Positions 35,181 to 47,630 of a stretch of DNA of 64,000 bases are shown in pieces (position 1 is the first letter of the stretch; the number at the start of each line of letters is the position of its first letter). Below the pieces are notes generated by a model. It saw nothing but the letters and a program-made list of their open reading frames with translations. It had not been told where the DNA came from and searched no databases. Both the position numbers and the translations under genes were made by a program. The stretch lies in assembly GCA_033026295.1 (NCBI GenBank), contig CM065175.1:21152837-21216836 (forward strand), in the 5' to 3' direction. The stretch comes from Channa striata (Eukaryota; Chordata; Actinopteri; Anabantiformes; Channidae).

Positions 35181-36060
35181 CTAACTCTGTGGATAATGTT
35201 TCTGTCACTGAGCGCTCTAATCACAGTGTTCTTAGTCAAAACCAATCCCCTCATATCTCAACACTCGCAAAGCGCTGGGATGTTTATAGCAAACAGCTGA
35301 AAGAGCCGTACAAAGGGAGGGTTGTCAAGACAGGCAGACCTAGTCACATCTCTACCATTGTCACCCGTTGTGAGCACATGGAGCTGCAAATGCACAGTAA
35401 AGACAGAGAGACAAAAAGAGCGAGTAGAGGTAGAGAGTGCCCAACAAAAAAGGAAAAGAGAAAGCGAAAGATGGCAGGTTTAAACACACCCAAGCAGGTA
35501 GTGCCTGTCAGAACACATTGCCATCCTCTAATTGGGTCATTTTTGATACCCCTACCACACAGTGCCAGCGTATTGATGGGGAGGTGTCAGGGTGCCAAGA
35601 GCCTGCGAGGCCTCACTGGCACAGAATCAAAGCAGGCACAAACGCTGCCCGCAGACAATCTGGCAAGCCCGAGCACACACAGGCGCAAGAACATCCAAAA
35701 ACATGGCCCCACAGCTCCCGTCTGTACCACCTCGGCGTAATTGTTACATGGGCATTCCGGAGCGTTTTCAAAGGAGGGAACTTAATCCACAAGTGTACTA
35801 TGAAATTGGCTATTTTGTACCCAGCTCCACCGCCCCTTCCTCTCTTCCTCGCCCCCTCCCCACTTTGCAACCCTACCACCGATTAAGCGCTCGGAATATG
35901 TCTTGTTTGTCTCACATACTCGCCATCAACTATCGACTGCCACTCTATCTTCCTCTCGGAAATCGCCCCAGGTTTGACCACGACATCTTAGGCTGTGAAG
36001 GCGGACAAGGATGCCTAATCTTTATTCGGTGCTCAGCTTGACAAGATTTCACTCGTTTCT
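35181..36060. promoter_or_regulatory. CNE-like block overlapping the window's longest open frame
   Basis: A plus frame of 183 codons (35189-35740) crosses the first half. Its product is Lys/Arg/Ser/Thr-rich with no domain, no good Kozak context and no splice sites, and two other plus frames and a minus frame are open over 35437-36041, so it looks like stop-poor DNA. 35740-36060 is complex and CpG-bearing: TTACATGGGCATTCCGGAGC, GGGAACTTAATCCAC, GATTAAGCGCTCGG, CCAGGTTTGACCACGAC. I read it as regulatory. Confidence 0.3.
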
Positions 36061-36400
36061 GTTTGTTTGTGGTAGTGTTTTTGCCCGTGTGTGTGTGTGT
36101 CTGCGCTGGAAGTATGCAGAGATGTGGAAAGCTTAAAACAAATTTAATTTGTTCATCATGTGCTTGCACATAAAGCTGTAGAGTTGGGTTTAAGGGTGTG
36201 GGTTGTGGCTGGATGCTTACAGTCGGGTGTAGGAGAGCCAAAAGAAGAACATCCCACTCCTCTACTCAGACTCAAAATCTTGAAATCTGAATACACCCAA
36301 ACAGAAACAGCCTGTCATGTGTTTCTTGTGTTTTGTACATTCCTATGTTTAAGAACACTGTCGCATCCTCTTCCTTTGTGTGGTGAAGTAAGCCTTCCAG
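36061..36400. other. GT-containing spacer
   Basis: A short (GT)n occurs near 36090-36101. No other feature was seen. Confidence 0.45.
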
Positions 36401-36670
36401 CCAGCCTGGCACTGACTGGCACATGGAGCAAACTGATTCCAGCTGCTTTCTGACCGAGGGGAACTTGTTTAATTAACCACGCTCTGGTTCCAATGAAGGG
36501 AGTTGGTTTCGCTCCCAGCTGTTGACCAGTCTGCGGCACCCTGAGGCCCTGATGGGGACTGGCATATCACCCCTGGTCCGGTCCGATCCACGTTTCCCAG
36601 ACAAAGATGGACTCTGCCTGTCATGCCAGGATGTATCACGCCTGAGCCCTCCTTCATAAATTAAACATGA
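36401..36670. promoter_or_regulatory. CNE-like block
   Basis: GTTTAATTAACCACGC (TTAATTAA palindrome followed by AACCAC RUNX-type core), GTTCCAATGAAGGG, GGTCCGGTCCGATCCACG with repeated GGTCCG, and ATGTATCACGCC make up a complex, CpG-bearing island. Minus-strand frames of 62-74 codons show no domain. Confidence 0.4.
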
Positions 36671-38180
36671 GATCTGGAGGAGTTCTTTTAAAAAAGGAAA
36701 AAGACCCAGAGGATGTTTCTCTGCTTAGATTCACCCACGCTGTTTTTTTTTTTTTCCCTTTTTTTCTTATGACTCGGACTCACTCAGACATGGAAAAAAG
36801 GAAGAATGGGGAGAAGGTATAAACAGGTGCAGAGGTGAATTAAAAAACAGTACCCTCAAAGACTTTCTCAAGTGTGTGTTTGTGAGTACTTGTGTGCTGG
36901 CAATCCATGGTGGCCTGAAAGAGCACTTCAAAGAGTCTTCTGATGGTTGTCTGGCCCTTGTGCTTTTGGGGACGCACTCATATGTACAAAATGAACTACG
37001 CTTTTAAGCATTACTCATCTTGTGTGTTAAGACTATAGCTTTGGTAAAACAGGACTTGTAAATAAAGTTTCACCTTGAAAATGTTCATTATATGGATTCA
37101 TTTTTTAATCACTATTAGAATTACCACCTTTTCCTTTTATTCACTCACTCTCTCAATCATTCCTATTATTGTCACTGTATTTGGAATACAATTTAATTTT
37201 TTTTATATAATAAAGATTTTGATATGCTCAAAATCTATCTTGGCACAGCTAATTCATGGCTGTGCATGCCGAGTTCGACCCATAGGGGTAAATACATGCA
37301 GACACATGTAAACATCACATCACAACTACACCACCTCAGCACATTGGGACCCAGCCCCCACCTTTCACTCCCACTACAGAATCACAAGAACAGTTGTCAC
37401 AGGCCAACAGTTGCTGGAATTGGTATTTGCCTTTTTTATCCTATAAACCCTATATCCTTTGATGCATAATCAGGCTCTTTGGGTCAAGAAGAACAAGACT
37501 GACTAAAAATAATTATTCTGCTATATTATATGAGGCAATTGGAAATTAGCTCAAAATACAGGTCAAGCTGTTCTTTACACAGGACTCTGTGATGCAGTTG
37601 GTGAAATAACACATTCAGCTGTATATTCAGATTGTTTTAAATTAAAATCCAAACTTCCATTGTTCTGCTACTTCTAAGTGAAGAATCTTGACGGTGCTAA
37701 TTGTTGTGTCAGAGGATTACCACTCCGTTCCCCCTCTCATTCTAAATAAAGCAGGCTTTGCGAGCAAAGTCGAACGCCAAAGTGACATTCTGAAATGTAA
37801 AGTCACCACCCAGCTATAGTGGAAGTCTATCTAAATCTTCTGAGAGCTGGAGTGCCACACCAAGAGAGTATACTTCACCAGCATCTGGATGACAGGTCAT
37901 AACATCAACAAGCACAATTGTCACCTTTACAAGTTGTCATGCATCTTGCGTTCTTGATACACACTGATAATACACGCTGAGGGGTGTCAAGTCATCACCT
38001 GCACCCTGCAGCAATTCAGTGTGAACACAGCAAAGATAAAGCATATCAACACCCAAGAGCAAATGAAAGGATTGGGTCTCTGTTTTATGTATCTGCTTTA
38101 AAAATTTCGAACATCTGCACAAATCCCACAAGAGAGCTGTGATTTTAAAGAACTTTAAATCTAAGCAGGACTGGATTTTC
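36671..38180. other. AT-rich spacer
   Basis: T13 near 36743, AT-rich 37075-37230. 37680-37900 is mildly complex (AAGTCGAACGCCAAAGTGAC). No gene, repeat family or convincing motif cluster. Confidence 0.45.
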
Positions 38181-38640
38181 TGCTCTGCTCTCTTGCTCAA
38201 CTCATGCAGCCACCAACCCTCATCCCCTATCCACCTCCCCTTGTCATTTTTCTTTTTCCTGTGAGTCCATGGCAGAGTCCACTGGAGCCCCATTTGCCAT
38301 GACATATGGCGAACAAGGCAGGCACTGCGAGCGAGCGGCCCTGTCTGGAGCTGTGACTTAGTGTCGTCCCTCAGTGCCTCTGGCAGCACAGGGACAGAGG
38401 GATGAGGGGATGGAGGAAGAGGGAAAGTGGAGGTACAGAAACAGAGGAATGGTGGGAGTTGGGGCAGAGGGGGGAATCACGCCGGAGTTTGCCCTGGAGA
38501 CACAGTGGCAGTCCTAAGATTAGAGGGGTAATCAATCTCAGTGTGGAGCCGGCCAATCCCACCGCCCCATAGCCTGGCAACCTGGCCTTCTCAGGTGGGG
38601 GCAGGGCTGCAAGGAGCAAAGGAACACTGACAGGAGGGAC
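38181..38640. promoter_or_regulatory. CNE-like block with paired GATTA sites
   Basis: GATTAG at 38518-38523 and TAATCAATC at 38529-38537 face each other (OTX/GSC-type TAATC cores), followed by CCAAT at 38553-38557 and CCCACCGCCCC. Upstream GCCATGACATATGGCG (includes the CATATG E-box) and GCGAGCGAGCGG are complex. An 82-codon minus frame preceded by CTCCTTGCAG could be a short exon but lacks a good donor. Confidence 0.4.
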
Positions 38641-40480
38641 AGAGAGGCACGAGAGAGAGAGATGAGGGGAAAGAATATGCTTTATTAAGAGTCATTTGTC
38701 CTTTAACAAGCCTTGGTGCTGGACAGGTGATGAAGCATAGCACCACAAGCACATATGATTACTGTCAGCGTTGTTTACTGGCTTAGCTGCCTCTGTCACC
38801 TCACTAGGGAAACCTTGTTTTGGGTGATCCTAACACTCTGTCACACACACAAAAAAAAACACACCCACACACACACACAAAGAAAGCTGTGCTACACTAC
38901 TCTTGGTCATAGGGCTGTGCTGATCCAATAGACTGCATCTGTGTCAGTCCAACACTAGTAAGAAATCAGCTTTCAGAAAAAATATAAGTCAACCAACATA
39001 CAAACTTTTGAAAAATATCCACACAAACACAACTTAAAAAACTTCTATAGGGGCTCTTTGTGCAAACAACCAAAAGCAAGCCGAAGCATGTCATGTGTTA
39101 ACAACAGTAGCCAAAGCAGATGCGCACCATCATTATGTCAGCGCTGTTAGGATGGGGAAAAAAAGCAAAGCGATAGGCTGCCATAACTGCAATATGACTG
39201 TTTTGGGGGGGTGCCATCAGTGTTAGTAGGCTTTAACACCACGACTGGATAAACACTTACAAGTATCATGCGAGAGAATGTGTTTAGATTTCATAAACAA
39301 CAAAGGCCAAAAAAAAGTGCACATTTTCTACCTGGCTTTTGTTGTTTGTGTGCACCGTTTTATTGAAGCAAAGAAGAACCCTGCAAAACACCCTTCAGAT
39401 GTTAATGTTATGTGGGGTATAGTGGCTGACTACCAGTCCCTTTTCACACTAAGAGCACATTTATAAACCAAACAGTGATTTGAACAGCCAACATTAGGAG
39501 CTTAAATGTCTGCACAAAGTCTGAGTGTGCAGTGGAAAGGAAAGATTGCAACGGTCACTTGTGTGTTGCTACATACAGTTAAACCGGTAAAGTTTTGAGC
39601 AAAGCATAAGTTAATAATTTAACGTATGCTGGATTTGTACTGTTCTCAGTAGAAACTGTGTTGTGTTAGCTGTAGTGGGAACAAGAACAACATAGAAAGG
39701 AATTTCTATAATCATAGACAAGTGTAAAAAGGAGCTTTGCAGTAGTTAGAGCCACAGCAGTTAAGTACTGTAGGTCAGGTGTGCTAATTTACAGTCCAGT
39801 TAGCTATTACTGTCATACATGTACAAAATACATGTTAGCTACAAACACAAATGCAAATTATAGTGTTTAATGTGTGATCAAAGAGAGGGGTGGCCCCTTT
39901 TCCTGCCAGTGGTTTTAGCAAAGGTCTATAGAGCATGGTTTCAACTAATGAGCCACAGAGGACTGCAGCCTAGTTTGAATTACTCACAGTCACCTTTACT
40001 AATTACCGGCAGTGTGTCCTAATCCAGTGACTGCATGCACATCAATTATTGTCCTCAAAATCTACTGCAAAGATCAAGTGCAGAAATATGTAATATAAAG
40101 CAATAATGAGAAAACTGCTAAAAGGTGTAAAAAGAGAAGAAAAATGAAAATAATGGAAGGAAACATTCTCACGAGGCCTTTTACAGATAAATGAAATAAT
40201 TAGAAGCAACTCCCCAGTGGCCTTTATCATTTTATTTTATTTCTGGGGAAATAATTAGACATTTTTTTCTTTAGCAAAGCCTTATGTCTTTTTCATATTT
40301 AATCTTTAATCAGAGAGGAACATTTCCCTTTGGGCAAAATGGTGCTTTATGTTAACATGTAATATTCTGGTCATTCAGATTTGCTTTGCATCATGAGGAG
40401 GTAAGCATCATGTATCAGCCGGCAGAAATGCCTCACTGCTGTAACATTCTTCACCTAAACAAATGCATGTATGTAGGTAA
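38641..40480. other. spacer with interrupted (CA)n
   Basis: CA-rich run with an A9 insert at about 38842-38881. G7 near 39204. ACATGTA/TACATGT arms near 39818-39836. No gene was seen. Confidence 0.5.
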
Positions 40481-41250
40481 TAAAGCATGTAGTATGGAGG
40501 TAGCAATGCTTGTTTTAATTGGGCCAAGAGGTCTGAACTGAGTCCCATCTGCGGTGAGGTAGGGACTTAATTATAAGCAAACATGGCTACCTATCGATAT
40601 AACCACAAAACCACAGCAAGAAAGAGGGTTAAGAATAATCTTGACGCCCCGCGGGTCATCGCACACTGTAAACAACATGGATTTATCCAAAAACAAGACA
40701 GAGAAGAAACAGAACATAACAAGTTGTATGAAATCAATATGAGCCAAAGCAAGAATCAAAGCTGGAATAAGGGAAATCAGGCTAAATTGGACTTTTTGTT
40801 GTGCTTGGTCAAATATAATGCAGCTAGAGATGAAACTCAGGAGAGAATGGCAATAACAGAATAATACTTAAGAAGAGATTGAGGGTCCCTGTCTAGACAA
40901 TCTCAATTCAGGTGCTCATGACTTGACACTGTGGACAAAGGCATACATTTGAGACACACACTATGTTCTCGCTCACACGCCTATAAAAGCCATTTTGAAG
41001 TGGAGACAGCCATAAGTGTTTAGCCAAAAGACTAAAGGAGGAAGTGTGCTGTTGTTCGCCTGCTGCTGTGGTTCACAACTTCTGAGGCTAGCTGCTTGGC
41101 TCATCTGTGATCCGTGCTCCCAGGCACTTGCATTAATTGAGCTTGTAATTGAATAGTTGTCTTCATTAGTTACAGTCCCCTGCTTACGAGTCTCAGTTAC
41201 GGATTACTGGGTAAATGTTTGTACTAACGTCTCCTTTGAAAGCATAAAGG
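40481..41250. promoter_or_regulatory. CNE-like patches; small ORF of doubtful meaning
   Basis: 40530-40680 (GACTTAATTATAAGC, ACGCCCCGCGGGTCATCGC) and 41100-41200 (GCATTAATTGAGCTTGTAATTG) are complex, homeodomain-rich patches. A 93-codon frame from 40583 starts in a good Kozak context (AACATGGCT) and is Lys/Asn/Gln-rich, but it has no domain and is of a length expected by chance. TATAAAAG lies at 40982-40989. Confidence 0.3.
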
Positions 41251-41930
41251 AGCAGACTCAGCCCTTTGGTCACTGTGTCTCAATGCCAAAGATGAGAAGC
41301 ATCTATCACTTATGACTGACCAGTGAAATGATGAGTGTTCTGGTGGCAACCGTAGCTTTTCAAGGGACCAAAGAATAACTAGTAAAAGGCACAGATGAGC
41401 AGCCTCTGAAAGGAAACAACCAACTTCTGTTATTACTGTTCTTGATAAGTGTTTGGCTGTAACACAAAAGCATCACCTGTTCCAGCCAACTCAATCTCAT
41501 AGTCGACTCTCAAAAATAATTCAAAAGATCTGAAGTTAATACTTAAGATTTGGGATTTGAAATCAACATGTTACACAGCTTAGAAAGGCAAATATCTAGG
41601 AGGCATGGGCCAAGTCCTGGCAAGAAAATCCCATCCCGTTTGAGAGGGAAAATCAAGTACACAAATAAACAGTATGCATAAAGACAGGCCAGACATCAGC
41701 ACTGTGATGTGCTTGGGGTCGTGCAGCATGGTAGAGAAGATAAAGGGAAATTAAAGGAAAGGTCCCTGACCCTCTCCGATAGCTCTAAATGCCTTGCAAT
41801 TTTCCACAGGAGACGAAAATCCTCCTCCACAAATGAAGGGCTGCGTCTGACCTCTTCCAAGAGCGCAGGAAGTTTAAGAGAGGTTGACAAAAAAAGAAAG
41901 ACTCAAAGAGAGGCGAAATGGTAATTTGAC
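41251..41930. other. unique DNA, no feature
   Basis: Overlapping 64- and 71-codon frames on both strands (41696-41924) have no domain. Nothing else was seen. Confidence 0.45.
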
Positions 41931-42400
41931 TTGCGAACAGACATTTCTAACCCCTTTAAGGTGCATTTTAATAAATCCTCAGCAATTTGCATCTCCTGCG
42001 CTCAGCCAATTATTATGGCATGCGTCAGATTGAGGCAACATCTATAGAAAGTCTGACACTGTCAAACAGGCAAACAAAATGAAGACTAAAAAGGTGGCGT
42101 CAAAGCAAGCAGGCCCAGCTCTCATCCAATGACTTAAAGACAGTTGTTCCCCTCATTAGAGCATCATTTGGCAATAATTATCTTTAAGTGCTCTCAAACA
42201 TCTTGAAGAGGTGAAACAAACTGTGCAGAGCTCCAAGAAAAATGGTGACAGGTAACAAGAAAGAGCTCCAAAAGTGGTCGTCAGGCATGCACTTCATTGA
42301 CTGTCAGGGCCAATCAGCATCACCGTGGCATCGGCACTGAATGACATATTAAACAAATTTAATCAAATAAAATTTAGGTTCAGTTTGGGTGGGAGTGGGG
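41931..42400. promoter_or_regulatory. CNE-like block
   Basis: CAATTTGCATCTCCTGCGC (octamer-like ATTTGCAT), CAGCCAATTATTATGGCATG (CCAAT plus ATTATTA), GGCAATAATTATC and CAATCAGCATCACCGTGGC. The motif mixture resembles SOX/POU/homeodomain enhancers. No open frames of note. Confidence 0.4.
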
Positions 42401-43004
42401 CTGGTGATCAAGCCACACTTTAAATAGCTTCAACAGTCTGCCACAGACACCTCACATATGTCTACCTTGGAGCACAGACACCTTTCTACTCTCACCAAAA
42501 CGGATTCACCCATTTCCTGGTACCTAACAGCTTCACAAATAGGAAGTGACTATGGCGTCCTGGAACAAACAACGCCCGAAAGCATCAAAAATTGATCTTA
42601 ATATGAATATTCAACAAGGGAGCACGAGAAACTGAATTCCTCATTTTCACCTTCCTTCCTTTCCACCATTGCAGCTTTTTCTCTAACTGCATAATTAATG
42701 TGTGAACAGCAAAGTGTGAATTTGTTTGTGTTGCAAAACAAAGAATGGTGGGAATTTAAAAAAAGAAGACAACTCCATGTCTTTGTACACTTAAGAAGTG
42801 CACTAAGGTCATTAGAGCAAGAGGAGGTGAATTGGTAATTAATGTTTAGAAATTATATATTATATGCATTTGTCTTGTTCATTCACTCCCTAATTTACTG
42901 TACAAGTTTTGTGACAAAAAACTTGTTTTTTTCCTTTCTGGCTGAAGGCTGATTGGTGGTAAAAAACTGCAAGAATCATGTAATTTTTCTTTAAATAGAT
43001 CCCA
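42401..43004. other. AT-rich spacer
   Basis: A smaller complex patch at 42545-42610 (AACAACGCCCGAAAGC). The rest is bland. Confidence 0.4.
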
Positions 43005-43005
43005 A

Positions 43006-43066
<61 letters not shown>

Positions 43067-43067
43067 T
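43005..43067. repeat. (ATT)~20 trinucleotide microsatellite
   Basis: Uninterrupted ATT/TTA repeat of about 20 units, AT-rich on both sides. Confidence 0.95.
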
Positions 43068-45230
43068 TAACACACTAAAAAGCTGACAACGTATGAAGTA
43101 CTTATAATTTTGTCAAACGCTGTATTTTTATTTTATTACTGGTGGACCAGACTTTTAAAGTGAATGTTTAGTGAATTTTTTTTTTACCTCAATGTCTAAC
43201 ATTACCTCCATCCATTTGTTTCATCTGCTCATCCCGTGTGGTGTAACGTTGGTTCAGCAAGACCCACATTACACACACACACACACACTGTGTCCACCCA
43301 CCAACATTATCTCCTCTGCTTGTTAATAGGGACAGCTCACACAAACACCCTAGCAGAAGTGAAAAATCCCCAGCCCCTTGCTCAGATTTGTTCCCCTAAC
43401 ATCAATCGTTGATCCTGTAATTTTTCCCACCTTTCGGGGGTTTTGCCCCAGCTGTTGATGTGCTTTTAAAATGCATGTGTGCCATTTGCCTCCGAGTATA
43501 CAATTGGGTATACACACATAAAACAGAGGAGAAAAACGGGTGGAAGTGAGGGGTTTTGCAAGCTAAAGGGATATTTTCTTTTCCAAAGGTACACAGACAG
43601 CCTGAGGAATAGATTTACTGGCCTAGAATCGTCTGTCAAGATATGATACATTCACAAGTTTTGCAGACATAAATCTAGACAAATTAATGCATTTGTGGTT
43701 CCTTCCCATATATACTGTATGTGAATGTGTGTTGTGTGTGTCTATAACAGAGAGGAAAAGAACTGGGGGGAGTTAGTATGCTGAAGGTAAGTCAGTGGGC
43801 TGGCAGGTAAGAACGGGACGGCGCGGAGTAATCAGGTTGCCCACAGCCCAGTGCCACAACAATCACAGACACGCACGCACCCACACCCGCACCCACACAA
43901 GGAGCCCTCCAACCATTCATTTTCCTAATGATCTGCTGAGCAGCAGGAGGCAGGAAGCCATGTTGACTGAACGACCTCTGCCTTAACCCTCACTCAGAGC
44001 AGCATTACTAATGATGCTGACTGCGAGTGTGTTTGTCAGTTTGTAAACTTCCTTTGTTATTTGAAGCACAATCTAAAACTTTACACCATAAGCCACTCAG
44101 ATTTAAATCACAAATTTACCAGATACACTAAAGCAAACCTCAGAACGTGACCATTTACTATTGCTAAAACTCTCCTCCTGAAATCTAACAATGTTAAATG
44201 TGAACTCATTTACAACACCACCAATTAACACTGTTAACCTGTGTCTCAAACGCCACATATGTACTATGACCCCCACAAACTGCTCGAAGGGGTTAAAAAA
44301 AAAATAAAAATTTGAGCCACACGTTTAGGCAAATATCAGGACGGCCGCGGAGGCGAGGTGGCCCTGGGTGGCCATTAGGATGCAGCAAGCAGCGTTTCCA
44401 TGCAGACACCATCTCCACATGGAAAGGTCACCTCCCTCCCTTTGCGGGTAAATACGCAGACGTATACAAATGCGGCTGCGTGCTGAAATGGTTCACCTTA
44501 AGAAGGCATTAGGCTCTCTTCCACTGAACTTTACATCCCTCTCTTCCATTATCTTAACCAATGGCATTTCAACTTCTTCCAAAGGAGTGGAATGCTCCTA
44601 AACCACACAAAAGCTATTAAGAGCACATCTTAATAAAACCAAGGGTGATTCTCATTTAGCCCAACTGAAAAGGTAGCTGGAAAAAGTAAATCTGTTCTCT
44701 AGTGATATGATTTTATTACTGCTCATCACTTTATGACTTCGGAGTTCTACCTTTTTAGCATTTTGAAAGAATCACTTTGAAAACATCAAATGTACACAAG
44801 TCTACTAAGTTGTCTGTTAGTATCATTCTAAAACTGCAGAGAAATATGGAGTGACACTGACTGACCAACAGTTCATCCCGTTCGACTTAGGATGTGACTC
44901 ACTTTTGTTTTATGCACTTCCCTCCCGTGTGCGCTTTAGGTTCGTTACAAGGCCTTTAGCATCGAACCTGCCTACTGGGCCCTGCAAGCTCTGCTGCTGT
45001 CAAGTCACATTTAGCCAGGAGATTAACCTGTACTGTCAGTGCCCTGCATCCACCACTAACACACCTGAGCTGGGGCATGCCTTTCACTCCAGCCCTGGGC
45101 ATACGCGGCCTTCAGTCAGCACTGATTGTTGTGCAGGTGAGGTCATACAACAGGAAGGCTTGTTTTAGAAAGGATGGGAAGGGGAGTGGAATATTTTAGA
45201 GAAGGGTTTTCTATCTTTTCTGTCTATCCA
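43068..45230. other. spacer with (AC)9 and CA-rich runs
   Basis: (AC)9 at 43271-43288 and a CA/CGCAC-rich run at 43863-43900. Mildly complex DNA at 44330-44520 (CGGCCGCGGAGGCGAGG) and 44850-45170 carries a 105-codon plus frame without domain or clear splice sites. No gene is called. Confidence 0.4.
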
Positions 45231-45546
45231 CTATGTTACAATGGCAGAAGGTAAAACGTGAACCTACAAAGCGCTACCTGAAAAACCTAATGTTAATTCA
45301 CTTCCTCGGCTATTCATCATCTATTTATTCTTCGCGCCCAAGTTTTTTTTCTCAACTTTACCTTTCTTTTCATTCTACTGCTTCTATTTCGGAGGATTTA
45401 CCTTTAAATTCTCACCCCTCTGTGCTAGTCTTCGACTTTCATCCACTGTGTGTCCCCTGTTCGCCTTTTTTTGCCAGTCTCTCCCTTTTTCCCTTTTGTT
45501 GTCTCAATCTTATCATCTTTCCAATCCCAGGGGGTGGCCGTCTTAC

Positions 45547-45720
45547 CCCCAGCACCAGATCCCAGTGGACGCCGAGAAGCCAGTGCTGTGCTAGCAGCTC
45601 TGCAGTTAGCTTCTCGCACTGCGCCGAGACTTGTTCCTGTAGCGCTCTCTCCCAAAGGGAATTCCCATCAGAGACAATGGGCAGCTTACCAGGGTAAACA
45701 ACAGCCTCCACCATGCCAGC
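45547..45720 (-). CDS. best candidate coding exon in the window, protein not recognised
   Basis: On the minus strand a long pyrimidine tract (CCCCTTTTTCTCTGTCTCTTGCC) ends in TTTGTGGCAG, then 174 nt are fully open and end at GCTGGGG|GTAAGA. Both splice sites fit consensus well and the exon is phase 0 to phase 0, exactly 58 codons. The peptide begins AGMVEAVVYPGKLPIVSDG and continues with an amphipathic stretch (WERALQEQVSAQCEKLTAEL), then LLAQHWLLGVHWDLVLG; its composition looks like an ordinary globular protein. I recognise no family. Caveats: the same DNA is open in other frames, and a plus-strand exon reading (45531-45693, acceptor CCAATCCCAG, donor CCAGG|GTAAAC) competes. No partner exon was identified, so introns would be large. 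Confidence 0.4.
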
Positions 45721-45849
45721 CTGCCACAAAGGCAAGAGACAGAGAAAAAGGGGAAAACAGTGCAAATACGGTACAATGCTGCACAGCACAAAAGCCAGCC
45801 AAAATACACAAAGCCAAGTCAGACACATCCCTCTCAGTGCTTTAGACAT

Positions 45850-47630
45850 TTAGAATCAATGGCAACACAATCACACCAACAATATGTAATTGTGACTTCA
45901 GCTGCCTCTTTGATTTAGCCAAACAATTGCTTTACTTTGCTGGAAAAAATCTATACAAGCTAATTTTTACTGTCACCAAAGGAAAGAATAAAGTATCATC
46001 AAGAAAATGCAATGAATTATGGTGCAGTTGGAAACCAAGTGCAGTGGAAAAAAGTAAGGCTGCCTGATGTCACGATTATGTCAAAGTGTTTGTGAGAGGG
46101 GCTGATATAAAAGGATGGTTTGGTCTTGAAATTCATATCCACTTACTGCCAGAGCAGGCCTGTATACCTCTCCAAGTAATGGCTGTTTACAAGATAAAAG
46201 AAGAGGAAAAATAGCCACTTTTCCTTGCTCAGACATGAAATCCTCTTATGAAATTAGGCTGATAAAAGGGCCTTGTGACGTCGACCATTTTTCCCAACAT
46301 CAAGAAAACCTTGCCTGTGAGCATTATTAATGGCATCTTTGTGGCATGTCATTTTTCTACATCTCCAACGCACTCCTAACAACAACAGCAGAAGGCTGGG
46401 CCAGGTAGGCATTCTGTCAGAATAATAGTGTAGTCACCATGCAGCCCTGTCGAGTTTCCCAAAGCAGGTTCAATCTGAGAGAAGAGCCACAAAACACAAT
46501 TTGTTGTGTGCATAAGAGCCAAGGGTTAATTTTTGTTGGTTGCTGGTTTGCCTTCAGAAGGGGTAGAGTGAAAAAATGAAGCAGGGTTGAAACAAATAGC
46601 AGCGTCGGGAGAGACGTGTGGCCTTCGCTTAAACAGAGCCATAAATCAGCGGACTGACATTGAGAGAGGGAGGGTGAGAGAGAGAGACAGAGGAAGAAAG
46701 AAGGAAAGAACGAGAGAGAACAAACCCAAAAACGAGACGACAGCAGCATAACATTACCAATGTTTAGCCCCACCAACCTGCAGGTTTAACTCTTCCTAAC
46801 ACCTGTACATACTTGTTCTTTCAGGTTTTCAGAACAGTGAGCATGATTATCTTTTCCATGAGAGTGTAGCTCCTCGTCTATATGGTCATGTTCATTCATT
46901 CATACTATAAATACTTTTGTTTACTAACATTTATCCACCACTATGTTTGAAATAGTACGATTAGATTGTATAAAACACAAATTACCACACTTTCTATAAT
47001 GTTTTCTTAAAAATCATTTTTAAATAATACTTAGTGCATGCAAATAGCCGTAAATACATCATGGACGTACGTAAAAGTACATGCAGTACGTGCATGTTTG
47101 CAGACTATGTGCATGCTCAGCTGGCTGTGTATTTCAGCATCTACACAAGCGAGGATTAACAAGCGTCTCGTTAACCCTTACATTCTTTTGAGTTGCAAAA
47201 GCTGAAGGGGTGAGCGGGCATGTGGACTACACATAGCGAGCATCATCTAGCAGTGATGTTTTAATGAAGTCCTGTGTGTTTAAACCGGCGTGTGTGAAAA
47301 AGCCCACACTGTGTAAGACTGTTGCAGTCAGCTCATAATGCTTGCCAAATCACTAAAACATTCTGGGTCTGTCTGTAAGCCCAGGTAGGGGGAAAAAATC
47401 TAGGATCTCTCTTATGCACGGCCATGTGTGTTCCAGCTGCGACCCACCCTGTGTCACTCATTTTGTCCTGACTTGTGAGGGATTACCACAGTGTGGGCTT
47501 GTGCTGAGATGGCAAAATGGAAAGGGATAAGAGGAGGGGACCGAGCTTTACTGGTCTGAACACATCTGTCCCCGAGACTCCAGAAAACCTGTAGCATTTT
47601 GATTGGATCCTGCTGATGTTAGTGTATGTC
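45850..47630. other. mixed spacer with GA-rich patch
   Basis: GA-rich 46660-46715. ACATGCA/TGCATGT arms at 47079-47097 with a 5-nt loop. A complex patch at 46200-46400 (TTGTGACGTCGACC). The 119-codon minus frame at 46417-46776 is Ser/Leu/Phe-rich from the GA repeat. No gene. Confidence 0.4.

Noticed and set aside
35189..35740. Longest open frame, 183 codons on the plus strand
   Set aside because: No domain, no splice or Kozak support, Lys/Arg/Ser/Thr-rich, and other frames over the same DNA are also open; length is within chance for 64 kb.
38371..38619. 82-codon minus frame after CTCCTTGCAG as an exon
   Set aside because: No acceptable donor before the frame closes; sequence is palindrome- and homeodomain-motif-rich, so regulatory is preferred.
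40583..40864. 93-codon frame with good Kozak start
   Set aside because: Length expected by chance; no domain; AT-rich Lys/Asn/Gln composition; kept only as a note.
46105..46115. TATAAAAG motifs (also at 3239, 28803 and 40982)
   Set aside because: Expected by chance in AT-rich DNA; none is followed by a supported exon.
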